DNA of 64,000 nt. It comes from Neorhodopirellula lusitana (lineage in GTDB: Bacteria > Planctomycetota > Planctomycetia > Pirellulales > Pirellulaceae). The stretch spans positions 1 through 64,000 of the forward strand of contig NZ_FXUG01000021.1 of the NCBI RefSeq assembly GCF_900182915.1, read 5' to 3'. Positions 63,779-64,000 of the stretch are shown piece after piece. The notes below the pieces were generated by a model that saw nothing but the letters and a program-made list of their open reading frames with translations, was not told where the DNA came from and ran no database searches. How positions within the stretch are numbered: position 1 is the first letter of the stretch; each line of letters begins with the position of its first letter. The position numbers were made by a program, and so were the translations under genes.

Positions 63779-64000
63779 CGGCATCCAAGACGACAAGGCA
63801 CTCCACTCCGAAACCCCACACTCCGATGCCTCACTCCCTGAAGCTTCACCCTCCAACAGCGTGTATTCCGGGATTGGCGTCTTCGGCGGTTCCTTCGACC
63901 CGATCCACGTGGGCCACCTATGGATGGCCGAAGCCGCCCTGGACCAGTTGCCCATCAACCATGTCCGCTGGTTTCCCGCCGCTACCAGCCCACTCAAACC
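63771..64000 (+). CDS. nadD: Nicotinate-nucleotide adenylyltransferase, 5' part only
   Basis: The frame is open to the window end (76 codons seen). After an N-terminal extension of about 30 residues it reads GIGVFGGSFDPIHVGHLWMAE, the nucleotide-binding motif (GGSFDPIHxGH) of NadD, then WFPAATSPLKP. It makes deamido-NAD from nicotinate mononucleotide and ATP. ATG 63771 overlaps the end of the previous gene (ATGAGTAG). The rest of the gene lies beyond the window. Confidence 0.92.
   Translation, partial: MSSGIQDDKALHSETPHSDASLPEASPSNSVYSGIGVFGGSFDPIHVGHLWMAEAALDQLPINHVRWFPAATSPLK

Noticed and set aside
1-64000. CRISPR array or rRNA gene
   Set aside because: No regularly spaced repeats with unique spacers were seen, and no 16S, 23S or 5S sequence was recognised, even beside the tRNA pair.

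Overview
The window looks like a chromosomal segment of a planctomycete, most likely a Rhodopirellula-type member of the Pirellulaceae. The evidence is a set of families that are typical of that group: a DUF1559 prepilin-like protein, a TIGR03790 protein, a BBP7-like outer-membrane barrel, a PEP-CTERM protein relic, an M50/HlyD membrane cluster, long PQQ-propeller proteins, and an isolated tRNA-Ile/tRNA-Ala pair away from any rRNA. Base composition is moderately GC-rich and even, apart from the slightly AT-richer accessory stretch at about 32.4-45 kb. All assignments come from reading the sequence; no database search was run.  Layout. 1-2.0 kb: transposase-tail repeat, decayed PEP-CTERM metalloprotease, then tRNA-Ala and tRNA-Ile on the minus strand. 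2.4-9.8 kb: secreted thioredoxin-fold protein, 2Fe-2S ferredoxin, LysA-like PLP decarboxylase, a long disordered membrane protein and a glycine-zipper protein. 10-17.3 kb: TIGR03790 protein, YqiJ/NfeD-like membrane protein, secreted alpha/beta hydrolase, DASS anion transporter and M14 carboxypeptidase. 17.5-21.7 kb: alaS and serS. 21.9-29.3 kb: a tightly coupled minus-strand run (MA-like peptidase, GAF-HlyD protein, HlyD adaptor, M50-HlyD membrane metalloprotease, GGQ release-factor-like protein). 29.6-32.4 kb: a coupled sugar epimerase/glycosyltransferase pair. 32.4-37 kb: an accessory patch with an LRR fragment, a DUF1559 protein with a frameshifted lipoprotein, and a secreted protein coupled to a frameshifted ORF. 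37.1-42.7 kb: HlyD adaptor, TackOD1-like zinc protein and GT2 synthase on the plus strand, facing a TolC-like lipoprotein on the minus strand; I read this as a candidate polysaccharide synthesis and export locus. 43.1-44.1 kb: decayed IS3-family element. 44.2-51.6 kb: thiol peroxidase, methyltransferase, then the coupled GNAT-dinG-recG operon. 51.7-56.9 kb: TrmH-type methyltransferase, BON-domain protein, BBP7-like barrel, GYF/zinc-ribbon and PH-domain proteins. 57.2-64 kb: the coupled nrdR, FtsX/DevC-like permease, PQQ-repeat protein and nadD run, with nadD cut by the window end.  Working together. Housekeeping genes (alaS, serS, recG, nrdR, nadD, tRNAs) are interleaved with cell-envelope genes. 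Two envelope modules stand out. One joins three HlyD-bearing proteins to an intramembrane metalloprotease without any ABC ATPase. The other joins a processive-type GT2 to HlyD, TolC and a cysteine-rich TackOD1 protein. IS3 relics, frameshifted genes and dispersed short palindromes mark the patches at 0-2 kb and 32-45 kb as the more recently disturbed parts of the window.
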